Shown piece by piece: positions 60,803-64,000 of a stretch of DNA of 64,000 nucleotides. The position numbers and the translations under genes are program-made. Below the pieces are notes generated by a model that saw only the letters and a list, made by a program, of their open reading frames with translations, was not told the DNA's origin and did no database searches. Each line of letters begins with the position of its first letter. The stretch's first letter is position 1. This stretch comes from Echinometra lucunter (taxonomy: Eukaryota; Echinodermata; Echinoidea; Camarodonta; Echinometridae): assembly GCA_029962745.1 (NCBI GenBank), contig CM057162.1:23027451-23091450 (forward strand), in the 5' to 3' direction.

Positions 60803-63800
60803 AAGGGAGAGGTAATTACGATGACTGAGTGAATGATATAGATTCTTTGAAGGATCGACTGATCACTTCCTCAAATATGGTGTCCTGTATGATTGATAGG
60901 GAGAAAGAGAGAAAAAGAAGGGGGGGGGGGGGGGAGCACAGGAGAAGATGTGAGTCATGCCTGATCATGATGGAACAACTGATGGAGACTGCATTATTGA
61001 TTGATTACATGTCCTTGAATGGTAGACGGGGAATGCAACTAGCACCGAGGGTTCTTTAGCATGTCACATTGGGCTAATAAAAACTGGCCATTAAACCTGG
61101 TAGGAAGCAGAAAAAGAGTTAATGATTAAAAAAAACGTTGAATACATGTATCAGATGAACTATTCTTAGAGAGGTAGATGGAAAGCAGATGAGAGAGACG
61201 GAGATGGAGAGCAAATGAGAAAATGGAGATAGAGAGCAAATGAGAAAGAGAAAGAGCAAGAAAAACATCTTTTGCTTGTCTTGTGCATTGGAGAAAGAAT
61301 TCTGAATTTACTACTGCTTTGTTCTGCTGTGATTGTCCTCTAATAAATGCCTTATAGGCCTTACTAATCCACTGGTCAAGAGTTTCGAACAAGAAACACA
61401 GTTGCGTTACGTGGCTCATAGGAATGAACATCCAAAAAGCTAATTTGAATGGCACTTGAACGGAATTTATTGATTGCAGACTGGCAGAATTGATGCAGGT
61501 AATATATTGTGCATTAGGAGCCGGGGATGACAAAACTAAGTTGACGTTGACAAAATGGGATGCAAAATGCTAAAAGCGGTTGGACAGATTTTGAAAATAG
61601 GTAATCAAATCCGAAATTGATCATGAGATGTGCAAGATCACGAACTTTCTGGATGGAATTGAATTTTTAAAAAAAAAGGGGGGGAGCAAAAGAAAGAATG
61701 GACTGGAACTATTGATTTATTGTTTTACATTTTGAAAAGTACAGCTGGTATTCAGAAAAGAGTCGACAGCTCTCTAGTGAAATCGTTCAAATGGCGATGC
61801 TCAGGGGTGGTGCTACAGGGGGGGGGGGGGGGGGACAAGTGATAAAAAAAAAGAGGAAGAAGAAAGAAGAGGATGGGGGAAAGAGAGGCCTAGGGCGTGC
61901 AACTATATAATACTCCAATTTGTTTATTTAAAACTTCAATAAATTCACCTATGGGTCATCCCGCCCTCCCTATCAAAATACCATGGCACTGCCCCGGGCG
62001 ATGCTACAAAATAACCAGTGCATCCACACGGGCGTAGCGTGAGTCCAGTCATAGTGGGAGCACTATTGCACTTGCATCAAGGGGGAGGGGGACTGAGGGG
62101 AGGGGGTCTACTTGGAAGTGAAATTTGAATATATACATGGCCACTGATAAGGGGGAGGATACGGAAATGGGTCTTATCGTTCCCTTTCTGATCCTTTCCC
62201 CTTCCTTTCTTTCTAAAGTTACTCTCCTCTTGTTTCTGCGCCATTCCGCGAAAGGGGGGGGGGGGCTCTTTTGTACCTTTTCGTTCATACCGCCATAAGC
62301 TCATTAATTTCCCTTTCAGTTTACCACTGTTTTGGAATCCTATTTTTACATAAAACTCCAAGAAATTGGGTGGTAGACATTTAGTCATTGTAGCTTTTAG
62401 ACTAACTTTCGCGGTCGGGGTTGCCAGTAGGAGTTTCTTTCGGGGGAGCGGGGAGGGGGTGGGAGTGACATGCCCAATTAAGGACACGCCTCCATTTTTA
62501 TCGGCAACTTCTAACACTGCAAGCGTCGGACTCGATGAATCCTTGCGAAGCCTTTGTACGTACATCATCTTTTTGTTGACCAACTAAACTGCGCAGTCGA
62601 TCACTGCTATCGTCCCTTTTTGTTTTTTGTAGAAAAAAAAGTACATGCAAGTAACAAGAAGATGAGGGAAGGAAAAAGGAAGAAAAGCCTTTTGTAAACC
62701 GAAATTACAATAATATACCTTTAATCATATAACATATACTGATGACCAGCTTCTCTTTTTAATAACGTTTTATTAATGAAACCCAAGATCAAATTCTAAA
62801 GTTCAACGTTAGATCATATCGGAAAAAGTAGATAAGGATAGGCAAATACTTCAAAATTTGAACTTTGAGTTTGTGGCACGCTTTAAAACAGACATAAGAC
62901 ATATTTGTAAGTGCCTTTATCTGTAAGACGGGAGCAGCTGCTCCTAATTCGCGTGTATAGCTAAGTGACGCGCAAACACTTGATTTGAAGAAAAAAAGTA
63001 GGTGATGGCTTCTCATTGGTGCGTTTTATTGATCAAACCAAGGAACAAGTTTTGTTTTTCAAGATTATAGTTTAAGGTAGAAAATTGATCAAACACTTCA
63101 AATTTTGAACTTTGAATCGTGGCACGCTTATGATAATTCAAAGCAGAAGAAGAAACATAAAGTAAGTGTCTTTGTCTGACGACAGGTATATGAACCGAAA
63201 GGAAGCACCTGTCTTTCAATTCGCGTGCCACTAGCATGCTAGCTAGACGATATACAAACATAAGATTTTTAAACTTTAAATCACACTACCATAACGGAGG
63301 CCAGACGGCCTGTGGGTGCATGGGTGCGATCGCACCCCCTTCTCCGAGTTCTGTTATTTCTGCAGTGAAAATGCATATCAACCCAACGGCTTTTAACATC
63401 ATTATCATTATCTTTTTTTTTTTTTTTTTTTTTTTGCCAGCCATTGTCAGAAAAATTTCGAGTGAAAACTTGCACTAAAAATGGATGCGTTGTCTTTGGC
63501 GTTTGACAAGAGATTTTCGCCTTGTAATAGTTCGATAAATGACTTCCAAAAAGCTTCTATACTGGCATTGGGGGAGGGGGAGGGAAAGGGGGTCCATAAT
63601 TATTGCACAGGGCGGCAGTTGCGTATGGGGGCACTTACGGGGTGGCTTCGGGGGGAGGGGGGGGGGGGGGCAAATACGCATGCACTTATACAATGTACAA
63701 GGAAAGGGGAGAAAACGAAGAAATGGTATGTGGCCGAGGGAATATGTGTCCAAATCCAGTGTAAAGTTCATATGAAATACTGTAGTTGTTTTTTTTTATG

Positions 63801-64000
63801 TGGAAGTTTTTTTTTAAGTATAGTTATCATTCTCCTTCGCATTTCATTGTGCTCCAACAAAGGATACAGTACAAAGATAGCATCTTAAAGGCAAAGGATT
63901 ACAAGTTCATCAGTAACATTAAAGTGTTGTTGCCTTGCTACTTGATTTATTTGTTTCATCTGTACTTTGTTTAATCTTTGACCCCAAATTGAGATACAAT
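60803..64000. other. 3' end of the window, no supported gene
   Basis: AT-rich, with poly-G tracts (60919, 61820, 62257, 63658), the tandem pair at 62775-63250 and a T run near 63412. Open frames up to 168 codons exist, but they run through simple sequence, show no splice-joined homology and overlap on both strands. Confidence 0.6.
62775..63250. repeat. Diverged tandem pair (~235-bp unit)
   Basis: Both units contain 'atacttcaaaatttgaac' or 'acacttcaaattttgaac', then 'gtggcacgctt', 'aagtg(c/t)ctttgtctg' and 'aattcgcgtg', in the same order (62780-62965 and 63030-63235). No gene in either. Confidence 0.6.

Noticed and set aside
62077..62583. 168-codon minus-strand frame
   Set aside because: It is Pro-rich through G tracts, with overlapping frames on the same strand, no recognisable domain and no splice partners.
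63481..63888. 135-codon plus-strand frame near the window end
   Set aside because: It runs through G- and T-rich simple sequence, lacks known domains and is overlapped by other frames. It could be part of a gene beyond the window, but nothing supports that here.

Overview
This is a stretch of animal (metazoan) nuclear DNA, AT-rich, intron-rich and packed with small interspersed repeats. Protein similarity, gene content and repeat style (many TIR-type MITEs, tandem-repeat elements capped by hairpins, long GAT/AAT/CT/poly-G tracts) suggest a marine deuterostome. An echinoderm such as a sea urchin is my best guess. That is inference, because no rRNA or mitochondrial marker is present.

Five multi-exon genes can be read by splicing. 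In order: (1) the 3' part of a cytoplasmic tyrosine kinase (+, 1593-13488, complete kinase domain, closest to JAK JH1 with SYK/Shark-like features); (2) CFAP126/Flattop, a ciliary microtubule protein (+, 21595-25542), with an RFX-type X-box about 140 bp upstream of its ATG; (3) SMG9, the P-loop subunit of the SMG1-SMG8-SMG9 nonsense-mediated decay kinase complex (-, 45446-29502, ten coding exons, 498 codons); (4) MTERF4, a mitochondrial mTERF-repeat protein that works with NSUN4 on the mitoribosome (-, 51555-49616, two coding exons, 466 codons); (5) RPS25, a 40S ribosomal protein (+, 57500-60248, with its ATG exon upstream and not certainly placed). CFAP126 and SMG9 converge, SMG9 and MTERF4 are tandem on the minus strand, and MTERF4 and RPS25 are divergent. 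The genes have unrelated jobs (signalling, cilia, RNA surveillance, mitochondrial and cytosolic translation) and there is no sign of an operon.

Most of the rest is mobile or repeated DNA. There are at least four complete copies of a ~410-bp piggyBac-type MITE with TTAA target duplications. One sits inside an older copy of itself, and another is split by a different element. Four families of elements consist of ~145-180-bp tandem units with hairpins at their ends; at least two families end in a hairpin followed by CTAG-T, as Helitrons do. About a dozen other inverted-repeat MITEs are present, along with two fossils of a SAP-domain ORF and a foldback cluster upstream of MTERF4. Four partial exon duplications lie next to real exons of the kinase and SMG9, each copying an exon end together with its splice site. 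No new enzymatic system was found. The most noteworthy structures are the hairpin-capped tandem elements, the nested MITEs and the exon-boundary duplications.
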